A stretch of 64,000 bases of DNA from an uncultured Roseobacter sp. (GCF_947495275.1 NZ_CANLYL010000002.1:586051-650050), one strand, 5' to 3'. Positions 33,415-43,218 are shown, counted from the first letter of the stretch. Made by a program: numbers and translations. The notes: a model not told the origin generated them from the sequence alone.

Positions 33415-34155
33415 TTATGCAGGCGGCAACGGTTCCGCGAGGTATTCAGAGGCAGGAATCCGGACGATCCCTTTGAGAAGCAACCTGGCTCTGTCCCGCG
33501 CTGAAAGAGCGTCAATCGCTGCTTTGATGATCGGGAAGAGGTGATCTGCGTCCCTTCGCAGCGACGTGATATACGGGAGGCCCGGCGTCGGGCGGGTGGA
33601 CAGAAGGACACGCAACCGCCGGGGCAAAGGATGTTCGCGTTTGATCAGCGACCAGGTTACAGCATCCAGTGCGGCAATATCGGCGCGCCCATCAGCGACC
33701 GCTTGGGCAGAAAGAAAATGGCCGCCGGTATCCAGCACATTATCGGCAAAGCTGAAACCGATGCCCTGTTCTGCAAGATGCCCTTCGATGGCGGCCCATC
33801 CTGACTGGGAGCGTACGTCGTTGCGTGCCAGGGTGGTGCCAGCGAAATCTTGCAGGGTGCGGCGCGGGTCGTTCGCGCGGATCACGACATATGATTTGTA
33901 ATATCCAGGCGGGCACCCGCGAACACCGTAGTCGGGCGTGCCGACCAGCGACACCTTGTCATGCAAGACGCTTCGGAAGGGGAGGCCGCAAGTTTGTGAC
34001 AGGATGAGATTTGGGTTTTCCCAAGTGTCATGCGGATCTGAGACGCGGTCGAGTGCCTCGGGGCCTTCACCAAGCGTTTCTCTGATCAACGCCCAGAACC
34101 TGTCGTTTGCCGCCCGAGTTGTGGGCGTGTCGTACATCGGCAGGCTGGCCGTCAT
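33415..34155 (-). CDS. PhnD-like substrate-binding domain protein without signal peptide
   Basis: Seen: 246 residues from ATG 34155, overlapping the TerB-like stop by 4 bases. PhnD/phosphite-type binding fold: SLPMYDTPTTRAANDRFW, YKSYVVIRANDPRRTL, RSQSGWAAIEGHLAE, VADGRADIAALDAVTW and LPYITSLRRDADHL. No signal peptide or lipobox, which is odd for an importer component, and no transporter genes follow. The position behind two TerB proteins suggests a cytoplasmic or ligand-sensing role. The ABC operon promoter region lies just beyond its stop. Confidence 0.8.
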   Translation of the reverse strand: MTASLPMYDTPTTRAANDRFWALIRETLGEGPEALDRVSDPHDTWENPNLILSQTCGLPFRSVLHDKVSLVGTPDYGVRGCPPGYYKSYVVIRANDPRRTLQDFAGTTLARNDVRSQSGWAAIEGHLAEQGIGFSFADNVLDTGGHFLSAQAVADGRADIAALDAVTWSLIKREHPLPRRLRVLLSTRPTPGLPYITSLRRDADHLFPIIKAAIDALSARDRARLLLKGIVRIPASEYLAEPLPPA

Positions 34156-34592
34156 GAAGTGCCGTCGATGGCCTGCCTTGCGAGGGCGGAATCGCGATCA
34201 CTGACGCCAAGAAAGTTGGTCACCATACGCACCAGTGCGTCTTCTTCCTGCGCACGCGTGCCATCGGCCAAAACAACCTGCCAAAGCGCCTGCACAACCG
34301 CACGACGGTCTTCATAGGGCACCGCTTCCTTGATCGCGCGGGTGAAGCGCACCGTGTCAGGGGCTTCCGCTTCCAGGGCTTCGGCCTCTGCGCGCAAAGC
34401 GCTGGTCGCTCCTGGCCCGAGACCATAGCGATGTGCGTTGATCAGGTCGATACGCTCCTTTTCACGCAGGCTGTAATCGTTATCGGAGCGCGCAATGCGC
34501 ACCAACAATGCAGTGAGGGCAAGGCGGGCATCCTCATCGGGAAGCTCGGTAGGGTCCGGCTGGGTCAAGCGTCTTAGAAAATCTGCAAACAT
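34152..34592 (-). CDS. TerB-like (tellurite-resistance fold) protein, copy 2
   Basis: Seen: 146 residues: ALTALLVRIARSDNDYSLREK, RAVVQALWQVVLADGTRAQEE and LGVSDRDSA give the TerB all-helical repeat with acidic, metal-binding turn-like D-x-D/E segments. TerB folds occur in phage and metal stress systems and as stand-alone proteins with unclear roles. It follows the other TerB gene by 37 bp and overlaps the PhnD-like gene, forming one operon. Tellurite resistance is not implied. Confidence 0.83.
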   Translation of the reverse strand: MFADFLRRLTQPDPTELPDEDARLALTALLVRIARSDNDYSLREKERIDLINAHRYGLGPGATSALRAEAEALEAEAPDTVRFTRAIKEAVPYEDRRAVVQALWQVVLADGTRAQEEDALVRMVTNFLGVSDRDSALARQAIDGTS

Positions 34593-34629
34593 GACGGCGA
34601 TATAGTTGGATTTGGTGCCGCTGCCAATA

Positions 34630-35067
34630 TCACTTTCGCTCTAGTGCGTTTTGGCGGGCAGCAACGATGTCGGCATCGGTCAACCCCAATGCTGTTTCAA
34701 TGGCCAGCAATTGCAGTTCTTCGCCTTCGTCGCGTTCACCATCGGCTAAGGCGACGGACCACATGGCATCCGCGAGCGCCCTACGGTCGCTGTAGGCGAC
34801 CTCATCGCGCAGAATTTGGGCGAACTCCGGCGTACCCGGCGCATGACGTTCAAGGGCCTCGCAGGTCGCGCGCAACTTGGCGGCTTCCAGTGGTTTCAGG
34901 TCAAAAGTCGCGGCCAGTATCTTGTCGATTTGACCGACCTCTGAGGCCTGATAGTTCTTGTCTGCAAGGGCAACGCGCACAAGCAGCGCACCAAGAGCCA
35001 GTTGCGCATTCGGTTGCGGCAGGGGTTTTGGATCGGGTTTTCTGCGGGGGAAGAGACGTTCAAACAT
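34630..35067 (-). CDS. TerB-like protein, copy 1
   Basis: Seen: 145 residues: ALGALLVRVALADKNYQASEV, DRRALADAMWSVALADGERDE and ALGLTDADIVAARQNALE. It is a diverged tandem paralogue of the downstream TerB protein, matching it in length and in the D/ERRA...ADG-E blocks. N-terminus MFERLFPRRKPDPKPLPQ is basic and proline-rich. It begins 6 bases after the secreted protein's stop. Function unknown; tandem TerB genes could form a heterodimer. Confidence 0.83.
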   Translation of the reverse strand: MFERLFPRRKPDPKPLPQPNAQLALGALLVRVALADKNYQASEVGQIDKILAATFDLKPLEAAKLRATCEALERHAPGTPEFAQILRDEVAYSDRRALADAMWSVALADGERDEGEELQLLAIETALGLTDADIVAARQNALERK

Positions 35068-35073
35068 GTGGGC

Positions 35074-35724
35074 TTAACTAAGTTCCCGGTTTTTTCCGAA
35101 GCGGAGGTTATCGAGGGCAAGCCCCTGTGGATCGGTATTGGTAATCACGACACCGGCGATATCGGCCTCTCCGGTGGACCGGATGAAGCCAAAGGCATGT
35201 TCCCCGGCAGGTGGCAGATCCATGGTCATGATCACTGTCCCGTCGCGCCGCAGGAAAACGGCCCGGGCCTGACCTGCTTCGCCACCGCGTAGCTGGAACG
35301 AGAGCGCGGATTGATCGTCATCAAACAAAAAAGAAATCGCGCCTTCGCCTTGTGCATGCCGTTTGGGGTAACCAGCGACGCCATAGCCGTTCAAAACATT
35401 GTTCCCCTGCAAAAAGACCACGGAAAGGTTCTGACCAGCGGCACCTGGCATCACGGTCAGAGGGGGCAACGCTCTTCCTTCGATCTGATCGTGATCGCCG
35501 TCGGGTTCAATTTTTTGCCCGGCAAAACGTTCGCCAAAAATAGCGCCTTCCAGCACCAGCAGATCTGAAACGAGATGTCCGGGGCCCCGGCTCGAATGGG
35601 TGTCATCGAAAGTGATGATACGCGTCAGTTGCAGCTCTTCGGGATCGACCAGACAAACTGCGGCGCCGCAGGCAAATGCGGCGCGGCCAAAGGTCAGTAG
35701 GATAAACGCCAAGGCAATTCGCAT
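35074..35724 (-). CDS. Secreted protein of unknown function
   Basis: Seen: 216 residues from ATG 35724; a start two codons earlier is also possible. Signal peptide MRIALAFILLTFGRAAFACG. Mature part has beta-rich pattern with TRIITFDDTHSS and ending ADIAGVVITNTDPQGLALDNLRF, as in lectin-like domains of PEP-CTERM-type proteins, but no PEP-CTERM sorting signal. Two cysteines, CGAAVC, right after the signal. It starts the minus-strand operon with the TerB and PhnD-like genes, linking an envelope protein with cytoplasmic partners. I do not recognise a named family. Confidence 0.7.
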   Translation of the reverse strand: MRIALAFILLTFGRAAFACGAAVCLVDPEELQLTRIITFDDTHSSRGPGHLVSDLLVLEGAIFGERFAGQKIEPDGDHDQIEGRALPPLTVMPGAAGQNLSVVFLQGNNVLNGYGVAGYPKRHAQGEGAISFLFDDDQSALSFQLRGGEAGQARAVFLRRDGTVIMTMDLPPAGEHAFGFIRSTGEADIAGVVITNTDPQGLALDNLRFGKNRELS

Positions 35725-35784
35725 AAGCACATGTTGGCACGCAAATTGATTTCTGCCTAGTCGCGAGTGCGCCTTCGATCCTTG

Positions 35785-36567
35785 CTATTGCGGAAGTGAT
35801 TGAAAGCGAGCCGACAGGCGTCGAGCCTCAGCCTCCATGCCATAGGGAGGGTTGATGATGAACATGCCGGAACCGATCATTCGGTGACCGGGTCGCGCAG
35901 GCGCGAATGTAACTTCATGTCGAAGGGCTTTTGGATACGACTTCTGTAGGTCGTCGATCATTCCTCGGTGGGCATCGGAGGTCAGGAGGGGGTACCACAG
36001 ACAGATGACGCCGACGTTCCAGGCGCGTGTGATACGTTTGATATGGCCCGGGATGTCCGTGTAGTCCCCTTTTATTTCATAGCTCGGATCTATCAGCAAA
36101 AGCCCCCGCCGCGGCATCGGTGGACACAGCGAATGCGCCAGTTCAAAACCGTCCATGCGATAGCATTTTGCAGAATAGGCGGAGAGAGCGAAGTCGAGTG
36201 CGGCATTTTCAGCAGGATGCAGCTCTGCCAGATGTATCTTGTCTTCCGGGCGCAGCAACTGGGCGGCGATCAGCGGAGACCCGGGGTAGCTTTGCGGCCC
36301 GTGAACCTGCCGTGTCCGCAAAAGCACCTCCCTCAAGGGATGATCCGATGCAAACCAGTCTGCGGTCTGTGCGATGCCCTGCTGCGCTTCGCCGGTTTTC
36401 AACGCCGCCGGGTCATCCAGATCGTAAAGGGCGCGACCGGCATGTGTCTCAATGTATGTGAGTGGTTTGTCCTTGCGTGTCAGATACTTAAGCATCCATG
36501 CCAGCAAGCCGTGTTTGTGCACGTCTGCGAGGTTTCCGGCGTGGTAGATGTGTTGATAGCTCAGCAT
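35785..36567 (-). CDS. rlmJ: 23S rRNA (adenine-2030-N6)-methyltransferase RlmJ
   Basis: Seen: 260 residues. MLSYQHIYHAGNLADVHKH at the start, THAGRALYDL (SAM loop) and the catalytic DPSYEIKGDY, which is the DPPY-type N6-adenine motif, match the RlmJ/YhiR family along the full length. The C-terminal IGSGMFIINPPYGM is also typical. It methylates A2030 of 23S rRNA in E. coli. Single gene, in a minus-strand line with a 110-bp gap from pyrG and 60 bp before the secreted protein gene. Confidence 0.93.
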   Translation of the reverse strand: MLSYQHIYHAGNLADVHKHGLLAWMLKYLTRKDKPLTYIETHAGRALYDLDDPAALKTGEAQQGIAQTADWFASDHPLREVLLRTRQVHGPQSYPGSPLIAAQLLRPEDKIHLAELHPAENAALDFALSAYSAKCYRMDGFELAHSLCPPMPRRGLLLIDPSYEIKGDYTDIPGHIKRITRAWNVGVICLWYPLLTSDAHRGMIDDLQKSYPKALRHEVTFAPARPGHRMIGSGMFIINPPYGMEAEARRLSARFQSLPQ

Positions 36568-36677
36568 GCGCCCGTGTCTACCGGAACGTCAAAAAGGTGC
36601 AACGGATATTGTATTTTTGCGTGACCCGTCTGAATGATCCTGAAAATTGAGAGGTATCTCGCGATGACGGCAAAAAC

Positions 36678-38324
36678 TCAGACCAGCCGGCTTATGTCTT
36701 TAGCTGCCCGAACGAAATCCTTGAACAGCGGATGGGGATCAAACGGTTTTGATTTGAGTTCAGGGTGGAATTGCACACCAATAAACCAAGGATGATCCGG
36801 CCATTCGACAATTTCGGGCAGCTTGCCGTCAGGGGACATGCCTGAAAAACAAAGCCCTGCCTTTTCCAGCTGATCCCGGTACTTGATATCGACCTCGTAG
36901 CGATGGCGATGGCGTTCATCGATGGCCAGCGACCCGTAAACTTCAGCCACGCGCGTGCCTTCTTTCAAAACGGCGTCGTAAGCGCCCAGGCGCATGGTGC
37001 CGCCTTTGTCGTCACCCACTTTGCGTGACACTTTTGCATTGCCTTGAACCCATTCCTTGAGGTGGTAAACAACTGGTTCAAAGCGCTTTTTCCCGGCCTC
37101 ATGGTCAAACTCTTCCGACCCCGCGGTCTTGATATCAGCCACATTTCGTGCCGCCTCGATCACCGCCATCTGCATGCCCAGACAAATGCCAAGATAGGGT
37201 ACCTTACGCGTTCGGGCGAATTCGGCAGCCTTGATCTTGCCTTCGGTTCCGCGTTCGCCAAACCCGCCGGGTACAAGGATCGCGTGGAACCCTTCCAGGT
37301 GCGGCGCCACGTCATCGGCCTGATCGAAAACCTCCGCATCGACCCATTCGACCCGCACCTTGACCCGGTTGGCCATCCCACCATGTGTCAGCGCTTCGGC
37401 AATGGATTTATAGGCGTCTTCCAGTTGCGTGTATTTGCCGACGATGGCGATTTTCACCTCACCTTCGGGATTGTGAACGCGGTCGGACACATCGCGCCAC
37501 ACGGTCAGGTCCGGTTTTGGTGCCGGAGAGATATTGAAAGCGTCCAGAACGGCCTGATCAAGGCCCTGTTCATGATAAGCCAGTGGCGCATCGTAGATGG
37601 TCTTGAGATCATAGGCCGCGACAACCGCCTCTTTGCGCACGTTGCAAAAGAGCGCTATCTTCTCGCGTTCCTTCTCCGGGATCGGGTGTTCGGACCGACA
37701 CACCAGAATATCTGGCGCTATCCCGATGCTTTGCAGTTCCTTGACGGAGTGCTGCGTGGGTTTCGTTTTCAATTCGCCGGAGGCGGCCAGATAGGGCAGC
37801 AGTGTCAAATGCATGAAGATGCACTGCCCGCGGGGCTTGTCATGCGCAAATTGGCGGATGGCTTCAAAGAACGGTAGGCCTTCGATATCGCCGACGGTGC
37901 CTCCGATCTCGCAAAGCATGAAATCCACCTCATCTCCACCAACGTCCAGAAACGCTTTGATCTCATTTGTCACATGCGGGATGACCTGAATGGTTTTGCC
38001 CAGGTAGTCGCCGCGACGTTCTTTTTCGAGGACAGTTGAGTACACACGGCCTGAGGAGACGGAATCGCTATTGCGGGCCGCCACGCCGGTGAAGCGTTCA
38101 TAGTGACCAAGATCAAGATCGGTTTCTGCCCCGTCGTCCGTCACAAAAACCTCGCCATGCTCGAAAGGCGACATGGTGCCTGGATCGACGTTCAGATAGG
38201 GATCGAGCTTGCGCAGGCGGACGGAAAAGCCACGGGCTTGCAGCAAGGCGCCCAAAGCCGCAGAGGACAGGCCCTTCCCCAATGACGACACAACACCGCC
38301 GGTGATGAAGATATAACGTGCCAT
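36678..38324 (-). CDS. pyrG: CTP synthase
   Basis: Seen: 548 residues, full length. N-terminal synthetase domain (about 1-267): [25 protein letters not shown] with the P-loop-like [24 protein letters not shown]-terminal class I glutaminase: [10 protein letters not shown] with the nucleophile Cys and [12 protein letters not shown] with the His-Glu pair. It makes CTP from UTP, glutamine and ATP. Upstream, 174 bp separate it from secG; the secG-pyrG order is common in this group. Confidence 0.98.
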   Translation of the reverse strand: MARYIFITGGVVSSLGKGLSSAALGALLQARGFSVRLRKLDPYLNVDPGTMSPFEHGEVFVTDDGAETDLDLGHYERFTGVAARNSDSVSSGRVYSTVLEKERRGDYLGKTIQVIPHVTNEIKAFLDVGGDEVDFMLCEIGGTVGDIEGLPFFEAIRQFAHDKPRGQCIFMHLTLLPYLAASGELKTKPTQHSVKELQSIGIAPDILVCRSEHPIPEKEREKIALFCNVRKEAVVAAYDLKTIYDAPLAYHEQGLDQAVLDAFNISPAPKPDLTVWRDVSDRVHNPEGEVKIAIVGKYTQLEDAYKSIAEALTHGGMANRVKVRVEWVDAEVFDQADDVAPHLEGFHAILVPGGFGERGTEGKIKAAEFARTRKVPYLGICLGMQMAVIEAARNVADIKTAGSEEFDHEAGKKRFEPVVYHLKEWVQGNAKVSRKVGDDKGGTMRLGAYDAVLKEGTRVAEVYGSLAIDERHRHRYEVDIKYRDQLEKAGLCFSGMSPDGKLPEIVEWPDHPWFIGVQFHPELKSKPFDPHPLFKDFVRAAKDISRLV

Positions 38325-38498
38325 GGTCTGATGTGCTCCCGTGCATCTAGGCGGAGTGTGGAAAAGCCGTCCAAAATCACTGCGAAAAACGCAGGTCCAC
38401 GGGACTTAAGGCTAACAGGATTCGGGGTGCAAAGGCAAGGCTTACCGCAACATGATGTTGCGAAAATTCTTACATCCGCAAGGGGTTGTAGTCAGGAT

Positions 38499-38864
38499 TT
38501 AATCTGCGAGTGGTACCAGAGGGACGTCGCTGTCAGGGGAAGGCGGCAAGAGCGTGTCGCCGTCAGGTGCTGCTGGCGTAGCGGTCTCATTCAGCGCAGG
38601 CGGGGTCACGCCGAGCCGGTCAACAACTGAAGACCCGGAGGCATTTTCCGCCGCAAAAATGGTCAAAGTGATCGAGGTGCCAATAAACGCGATCGCCAGA
38701 AGCCATGTGAGTTTGCCCAGAGCAGTTGCGGCTGCGCGCCCGGACATGGCGCCACCGCCACCACCGCCCATTCCAAGACCGCCGCCTTCGGAGCGCTGCA
38801 TCAAGACGACAGCGATCAGGCTCAGCGCCAGAATGAGATGGACGATCAGGATGACGTTTTCCAT
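38499..38864 (-). CDS. secG: Sec translocase subunit SecG
   Basis: Seen: 121 residues. First membrane helix VILIVHLILALSLIAVVLMQ, loop QRSEGGGLGMGGGGGG, second helix TWLLAIAFIGTSITLTIFA, then a proline/alanine-rich tail of about 45 residues. The QRSEGGGLG loop is diagnostic. SecG aids the SecYE channel in protein export. Tail length is at the upper end for the family but common in alphaproteobacteria. Confidence 0.95.
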   Translation of the reverse strand: MENVILIVHLILALSLIAVVLMQRSEGGGLGMGGGGGGAMSGRAAATALGKLTWLLAIAFIGTSITLTIFAAENASGSSVVDRLGVTPPALNETATPAAPDGDTLLPPSPDSDVPLVPLAD

Positions 38865-39185
38865 TAAGGACCTACGGGTTTGAATTGGCTCTGGGGGTAT
38901 CTAGGCAAGTTTGCTCCGGCTCGCAAGGGAGGATTACCTCGAATTCGCTCGCTTTGCACAGGTCAAGACCGCCGCCTGCGTATCATCCGGGCGACGGTCT
39001 GTCGAAGCTACTCTCTCTCGCGCGCAGACTAAGAGGGTTATCCTGGAATTGAGGCGCTGAAGACTCACTTCATGTTCCGACTCATAACACGTTTTGCGGG
39101 AAAAATCGCGGTAAAAAACCGGGCTGTGGATAACTCAGGCTGAGAACTGCTGGACAACCGGGAACCTGCATACCAAAACTATCCC
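38865..39185. other. 321-bp divergent intergenic region with a hairpin, no gene
   Basis: No coding frame or tRNA is supported. It contains an 11-bp stem with one mismatch at 38966-39000 (AGACCGCCGCC / GGCGACGGTCT) that lacks a T run, and AT-rich segments (GAAAAATCGCGGTAAAAAACC) near the nitrile hydratase start. Promoters for secG and for the nitrile hydratase operon must lie here. Confidence 0.5.
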
Positions 39186-39797
39186 ATGCCTCATGACCAT
39201 TCTGACCACCCGCATAGTTTGCTCCCCCCTGATCCGGCGCTTCGCGTCAAAGCACTGGAGACTATACTGTCGCGCAAAGGGTTGATTGACCCCGCAGCGC
39301 TCGACGCGATTATAGATACCTATGAAAACAAGATTGGCCCGCGAAATGGGGCGCATGTTGTGGCGCGGGCCTGGCTGGACGCGGATTTCAAAGCGGCGTT
39401 ACTCAAGGATGCGACGCCCGTTGTCGCTGAGCTCGGATATTATGGTCGGCAAGGCGAACATATGGTTGCTGTCGAGAATACCGATGCGGTTCATAACCTG
39501 GTCGTTTGCACTTTGTGCAGTTGCTATCCCTGGCCGCTGCTCGGCATTCCCCCAACTTGGTACAAATCGGACGCCTATCGGGCACGGGTCGTGCGGGAAC
39601 CGCGCGCTGTTTTGTCGGATTTTGGGGTCACATTGCCTGAAAACACAGCCGTTCGTGTCTGGGACTCGACCGCCGAAGTTCGTTATCTTGTGATCCCGCA
39701 ACGCCCGGCAGGCAGCGAGGGGCTTGATGAAAGCGGCCTCATGGCCTTGATCACGCGCGACAGTATGATCGGCACGGGACTGGCGGTGAGCCCATGA
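39186..39797 (+). CDS. nthA: Nitrile hydratase alpha subunit, cobalt type
   Basis: Seen: 203 residues. The metal-binding loop is [11 protein letters not shown] with Cys108, Cys111, Ser112 and Cys113; Thr between the first two cysteines marks the cobalt type (iron types have Ser). Other blocks: [18 protein letters not shown] and [19 protein letters not shown]. Two of the cysteines are oxidised to sulfenic and sulfinic acid in mature enzymes. With the beta subunit it hydrates nitriles to amides in the cytoplasm. First gene of a three-gene operon with 4-base overlaps. Confidence 0.96.
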   Translation: MPHDHSDHPHSLLPPDPALRVKALETILSRKGLIDPAALDAIIDTYENKIGPRNGAHVVARAWLDADFKAALLKDATPVVAELGYYGRQGEHMVAVENTDAVHNLVVCTLCSCYPWPLLGIPPTWYKSDAYRARVVREPRAVLSDFGVTLPENTAVRVWDSTAEVRYLVIPQRPAGSEGLDESGLMALITRDSMIGTGLAVSP

Positions 39798-40465
39798 GCC
39801 GCCCACATGACATGGGGGGGCGTTATGGCGACGGGCCAGTTGTCCCGGAGCCCGAAAGCGACATCTTTCACGAGGAATGGCACAAGCGCGCGCTGGCCGT
39901 GACGCTTGCAGCCGGGGCTCATGGTGCTTGGAATATCGATGTGTCCCGCCACGCCCGCGAGAGGCTTGCGCCGACAGATTACGCACGCTTTTCCTATTAC
40001 GAAAAATGGATGGCGGGATTGGCAGATCTGCTGGTCGCCAAGGCATTGGTCAGCGTAGAGGAACTGGCGGGAAGCGACCCGGTGCCAAGTCCAAAGGCGG
40101 GCACGACGCTGAAGGTCGAGAATGTCCCGGCGGTGCTGGCAAAAGGCGGACCGGCTGATCGCCCCAGTGACATCGCTCCGAAATTCTACGCGGGGGATGC
40201 GGTGAAAACCCGCCGTTTGGCCGCAAATATTCTGGTCGACGGCGGGCACACACGATTGCCTGCATATGCCGCCGGTGCGACCGGTCGAATTCTACGCTAC
40301 CATGGCACTCATATTCTGCCGGATAGTTCCGCGCATGGTTTGGGTGAAGCACCGGAGCCGCTTTATGCGGTGGCTTTTCCGGCATCGGAGCTTTGGGCAC
40401 ATCCTGAAAATCCTGCCGATGAGGTGGTTTTGGATTTGTGGCAAAGCTATCTGGCTCCGGCATGA
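39794..40465 (+). CDS. nthB: Nitrile hydratase beta subunit
   Basis: Seen: 223 residues. [12 protein letters not shown] at the start, [18 protein letters not shown], and the SH3-like C-terminal half with [32 protein letters not shown] and [13 protein letters not shown]. These are the canonical blocks of the beta subunit, which caps the alpha-subunit active site. It overlaps nthA by 4 bases and the accessory gene by 4 bases, showing tight coupling. Confidence 0.95.
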   Translation: MSRPHDMGGRYGDGPVVPEPESDIFHEEWHKRALAVTLAAGAHGAWNIDVSRHARERLAPTDYARFSYYEKWMAGLADLLVAKALVSVEELAGSDPVPSPKAGTTLKVENVPAVLAKGGPADRPSDIAPKFYAGDAVKTRRLAANILVDGGHTRLPAYAAGATGRILRYHGTHILPDSSAHGLGEAPEPLYAVAFPASELWAHPENPADEVVLDLWQSYLAPA

Positions 40466-40776
40466 TGCAGCCGCAGCCCAAATTCTCAGAACCCTGGCAT
40501 GCACAGGTTTTCGCCCTAACGGTGCATTTGAACGAGGCAGGACATTTCGACTGGCCCGACTGGGCAACCCGGTTCGGAGCCACGCTGAAACAGCATGGCC
40601 TGGCCAGGGAGCTCGATGGCGGTGATGATTACTTCGCGGCCTGGCTGGAAACCCTCGAACATTTCCTCGCCAGCATGGGCATGGCCGAGACCCAAGATGT
40701 TTTGATGACAAAGCGCGCCTGGGAAGAGGCTTATCTGTCTACGCCCCATGGCGCGCCCGTTCAGCTGCCGGACTAA
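40462..40776 (+). CDS. Nitrile hydratase accessory protein (cobalt-enzyme activator type)
   Basis: Seen: 104 residues from ATG 40462, in the 4-base overlap with nthB. FSEPWHAQVFALTVHLNEAG and FAAWLETLEHFLASMGM resemble the beta-subunit N-terminal helices, as expected for P14K/NhlE-type activators. These form a complex with the alpha subunit and swap it into the holoenzyme, delivering cobalt. It completes a minimal three-gene operon; no amidase or regulator is next to it. The last bases overlap the opposite-strand small gene. Confidence 0.88.
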   Translation: MMQPQPKFSEPWHAQVFALTVHLNEAGHFDWPDWATRFGATLKQHGLARELDGGDDYFAAWLETLEHFLASMGMAETQDVLMTKRAWEEAYLSTPHGAPVQLPD

Positions 40777-40991
40777 ACCTTGGGCCGCGATGTCAGGCCG
40801 GCTTTGTTCATAAACCGCCGCCAGACGCCTTTGCGTGGCAAACGCGGGGCCCATCGTTTTGGTTTTCCGGCCAGCCGGTCAAATTCGTGCATGTCGATGA
40901 CGCGCTCAGCGCAACCGCAACCTTCGCCAAGACCCACCTTGGCATAGTAGAACTTCTGAAAGTCTTCCGGGCGTTTTGGTTTTCGCGACAT
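40773..40991 (-). CDS. Small basic protein of unknown function
   Basis: Seen: 72 residues from ATG 40991. MSRKPKRPEDFQKFYYAKVG, then GEGCGCAERV (two cysteines in a CxC) and MHEFDRLAGKPKRWAPRLPRKG. The mix of basic C-terminal part and CxC suggests nucleic-acid or metal binding, but this is only appearance. It overlaps the nitrile hydratase activator gene by 4 bases tail to tail. I do not recognise a family. Confidence 0.6.
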   Translation of the reverse strand: MSRKPKRPEDFQKFYYAKVGLGEGCGCAERVIDMHEFDRLAGKPKRWAPRLPRKGVWRRFMNKAGLTSRPKV

Positions 40992-41066
40992 AACACATCC
41001 AATTTCCAAGGGTTTAGCACAATGCGCGGACGTCAACCAGAACATGGCGCTGGATGGTGGCCGCCA

Positions 41067-41462
41067 CTAGTCGTCGATATCATCCACATCGGATTGACCG
41101 GAAACTGCGCGCCGCACGTGGCTCCAGCTCAATCCGATACCCAACACAAAAGAGAGGGTGATAAGACCAAGCCAAACATTCAGGCTTTTGTTGTCCAGAC
41201 GCAATACGCCAAGATCGTAGAGCACCCAGATCAGCGCGCCAACAATCGCCAGAACCAAGACCATGCCGCCCGCCCCGATGGAGCGCAAAGTAGCACGAAG
41301 GTAGATGATGTACCCGACGCAGAGGATCAGCGCGAGCAACACGGCGATTGACAGGTTCATCGACCCGTAATCCCGGACCCAGTTTACGTAGTTGTACTGG
41401 GTTGGGTTAAAGGTCAAAGCCAGTAACGTGAAGGCGAAAAACCACCTCGTCAGAAATCCCAT
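41067..41462 (-). CDS. Four-helix inner-membrane protein of the DUF6524 type
   Basis: Seen: 131 residues from ATG 41462 with four membrane helices (about 5-20, 35-55, 62-82, 95-115): [71 protein letters not shown]. The N-terminal [12 protein letters not shown] loop is diagnostic of the family as I know it (DUF6524). The acidic end DVDDIDD is cytoplasmic. Function unknown. Divergent from purA over 173 bp. Confidence 0.75.
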   Translation of the reverse strand: MGFLTRWFFAFTLLALTFNPTQYNYVNWVRDYGSMNLSIAVLLALILCVGYIIYLRATLRSIGAGGMVLVLAIVGALIWVLYDLGVLRLDNKSLNVWLGLITLSFVLGIGLSWSHVRRAVSGQSDVDDIDD

Positions 41463-41635
41463 CGCTACGCTCTCCGCTCTTTCACCTGCAACGCAGGAAA
41501 ATATCCGGAGTTGCGAAGGAATGTCTATGGGGGGCAGGCAAGCTTCATTGTTCAAGGGGCGCATTTTCCGGTTTCGCCTTTGCAATGTCGCCGCTATACC
41601 AGCGCGGGTTTGAGGCACATCAAAAAGGACCAGCC

Positions 41636-42928
41636 ATGGCAAATGTTGTCGTTGTCGGCGCTCAGTGGGGCGATGAAGGAAAAGGCAAGATCGTGGACTG
41701 GCTCTCGGAGCGGGCAGATGTGATCGCCCGTTTTCAGGGGGGGCACAATGCGGGTCACACGCTGGTCATTGACGGTGAGGTTTTCAAACTGAGTTTGCTG
41801 CCTTCCGGTATCGTGCGAGGAGGAAAACTCAGCGTCATCGGCAACGGGGTTGTGCTGGACCCTTGGCATTTGGACAGTGAGATCAAAGGTTTGCGTAATC
41901 AGGGTGTGGAGATCACGCCGGATACTCTGATGATCGCTGAAAACACGCCGCTGATTCTGCCCATCCACGGAGAGCTGGACCGGGCCCGTGAAGCGCAGAA
42001 CTCGGTGGCCAAAATTGGCACGACCGGCCGGGGGATTGGCCCTGCCTATGAAGATAAGGTGGGGCGCAGATCCGTGCGTGTTGCTGATCTGGCGGATGAG
42101 GCAACGCTTGAACTGCGGGTTGATCGCGCGCTAGTGCACCATGATGCGCTGCGTCGGGGGTTGGGGCTTGAACCGGTGGACCGTGCTGCATTGCTTGAAA
42201 AACTGCGCGCCATTGCGCCTGTCGTTCTGGAGTATGCGGCACCTGTCTGGAAGGTCCTGAACGAAAAGCGAAAAGCAGGAAAACGCATCCTGTTTGAAGG
42301 CGCTCAGGGGGCGCTGCTGGATATTGATTTTGGCACTTACCCCTTTGTAACCTCGTCCAATGTGATCGCCGGGCAAGCCGCAACCGGCACGGGCATTGGC
42401 CCCGGCTCCATCGACTTTGTGCTTGGCATCGTAAAGGCTTACACGACCCGTGTGGGCGAGGGGCCGTTTCCAGCCGAACTTGATGACGCGGACGGTCAAC
42501 GACTGGGGGAACGAGGTCACGAATTCGGGACTGTGACCGGCCGCAAGCGCCGCTGTGGTTGGTTCGACGCCGTTCTCGTGCGTCAGACATGTGCGACTTC
42601 GGGCGTGAACGGAATTGCTTTTACCAAGCTTGACGTGCTCGATGGATTTGACACGTTGAAAATCTGCGTTGGTTACGAACTGGATGGCAAACGCGTGGAT
42701 TATTTGCCCATAGCTGCCGACCATCAGGCGCGTTGCACGCCCATTTACGAAGAAATGCCGGGATGGCACGAATCCACCGAAGGTGCGCGCAGCTGGGCTG
42801 ATCTTCCGGCAAATGCGATCAAATACGTGCGTCGCGTCGAGGAGTTGATCAACTGCCCGGTCGCGCTACTCTCTACATCGCCCGAACGCGAGGATACAAT
42901 TCTTGTGACGGATCCTTTCGCCGATTGA
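41636..42928 (+). CDS. purA: Adenylosuccinate synthetase
   Basis: Seen: 430 residues from ATG 41636 (AAAAAGGAC upstream). [18 protein letters not shown] (GTP loop), [47 protein letters not shown] and [10 protein letters not shown] are the PurA blocks. It makes adenylosuccinate from IMP, aspartate and GTP, the first step to AMP. Next gene, 10 bases on, is a small DUF2842 membrane protein. Confidence 0.98.
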   Translation: MANVVVVGAQWGDEGKGKIVDWLSERADVIARFQGGHNAGHTLVIDGEVFKLSLLPSGIVRGGKLSVIGNGVVLDPWHLDSEIKGLRNQGVEITPDTLMIAENTPLILPIHGELDRAREAQNSVAKIGTTGRGIGPAYEDKVGRRSVRVADLADEATLELRVDRALVHHDALRRGLGLEPVDRAALLEKLRAIAPVVLEYAAPVWKVLNEKRKAGKRILFEGAQGALLDIDFGTYPFVTSSNVIAGQAATGTGIGPGSIDFVLGIVKAYTTRVGEGPFPAELDDADGQRLGERGHEFGTVTGRKRRCGWFDAVLVRQTCATSGVNGIAFTKLDVLDGFDTLKICVGYELDGKRVDYLPIAADHQARCTPIYEEMPGWHESTEGARSWADLPANAIKYVRRVEELINCPVALLSTSPEREDTILVTDPFAD

Positions 42929-42938
42929 GAAGGTCAGA

Positions 42939-43160
42939 ATGACTGTCAGCTACAAAGCCCGTCGACGCCTTGCCCTGCTGATCCTGTTAGTTGGATTGCC
43001 TGCCTATATTGTCGCGTCGGTCACGGTCGTGAATTGGTTGGACCGGCCGTCGATCCTCGTCGAGCTCATTGTCTATGTTGCGCTGGGCATCATCTGGGCG
43101 CTGCCTTTCAAATTCATTTTTAAAGGGATCGGGCAATCTGATCCCGATAAAACGGACTAA
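42939..43160 (+). CDS. DUF2842 small membrane protein
   Basis: Seen: 73 residues with two membrane helices (LALLILLVGLPAYIVASVTV and ILVELIVYVALGIIWALPFK) joined by a short loop, and FKFIFKGIG near the end, matching DUF2842. Found mainly in alphaproteobacteria; function unknown. It is 10 bases after purA, so cotranscribed. A hairpin at 43176 follows 15 bases after its stop. Confidence 0.88.
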   Translation: MTVSYKARRRLALLILLVGLPAYIVASVTVVNWLDRPSILVELIVYVALGIIWALPFKFIFKGIGQSDPDKTD

Positions 43161-43170
43161 CAATTGACAT

Positions 43171-43197
43171 GAAAAAGGCGGGCTTCGATGCCCGCCT
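43171..43197 (-). terminator. Intrinsic terminator of the acidic-protein gene
   Basis: AGGCGGGC-N6-GCCCGCCT gives an 8-bp GC stem. Read on the minus strand it is followed by TTTTT, so it ends the 43219-45504 gene. It may also stop the purA transcript, though the plus side has no T run. Confidence 0.8.
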
Positions 43198-43218
43198 GTT
43201 CAACCCGCTGCCGGGATA

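Noticed and set aside
38865..39185. Possible tRNA gene in the secG-nthA gap
   Set aside because: No T-loop GTTCRANNC or CCA-end pattern; the only structure is one imperfect hairpin.
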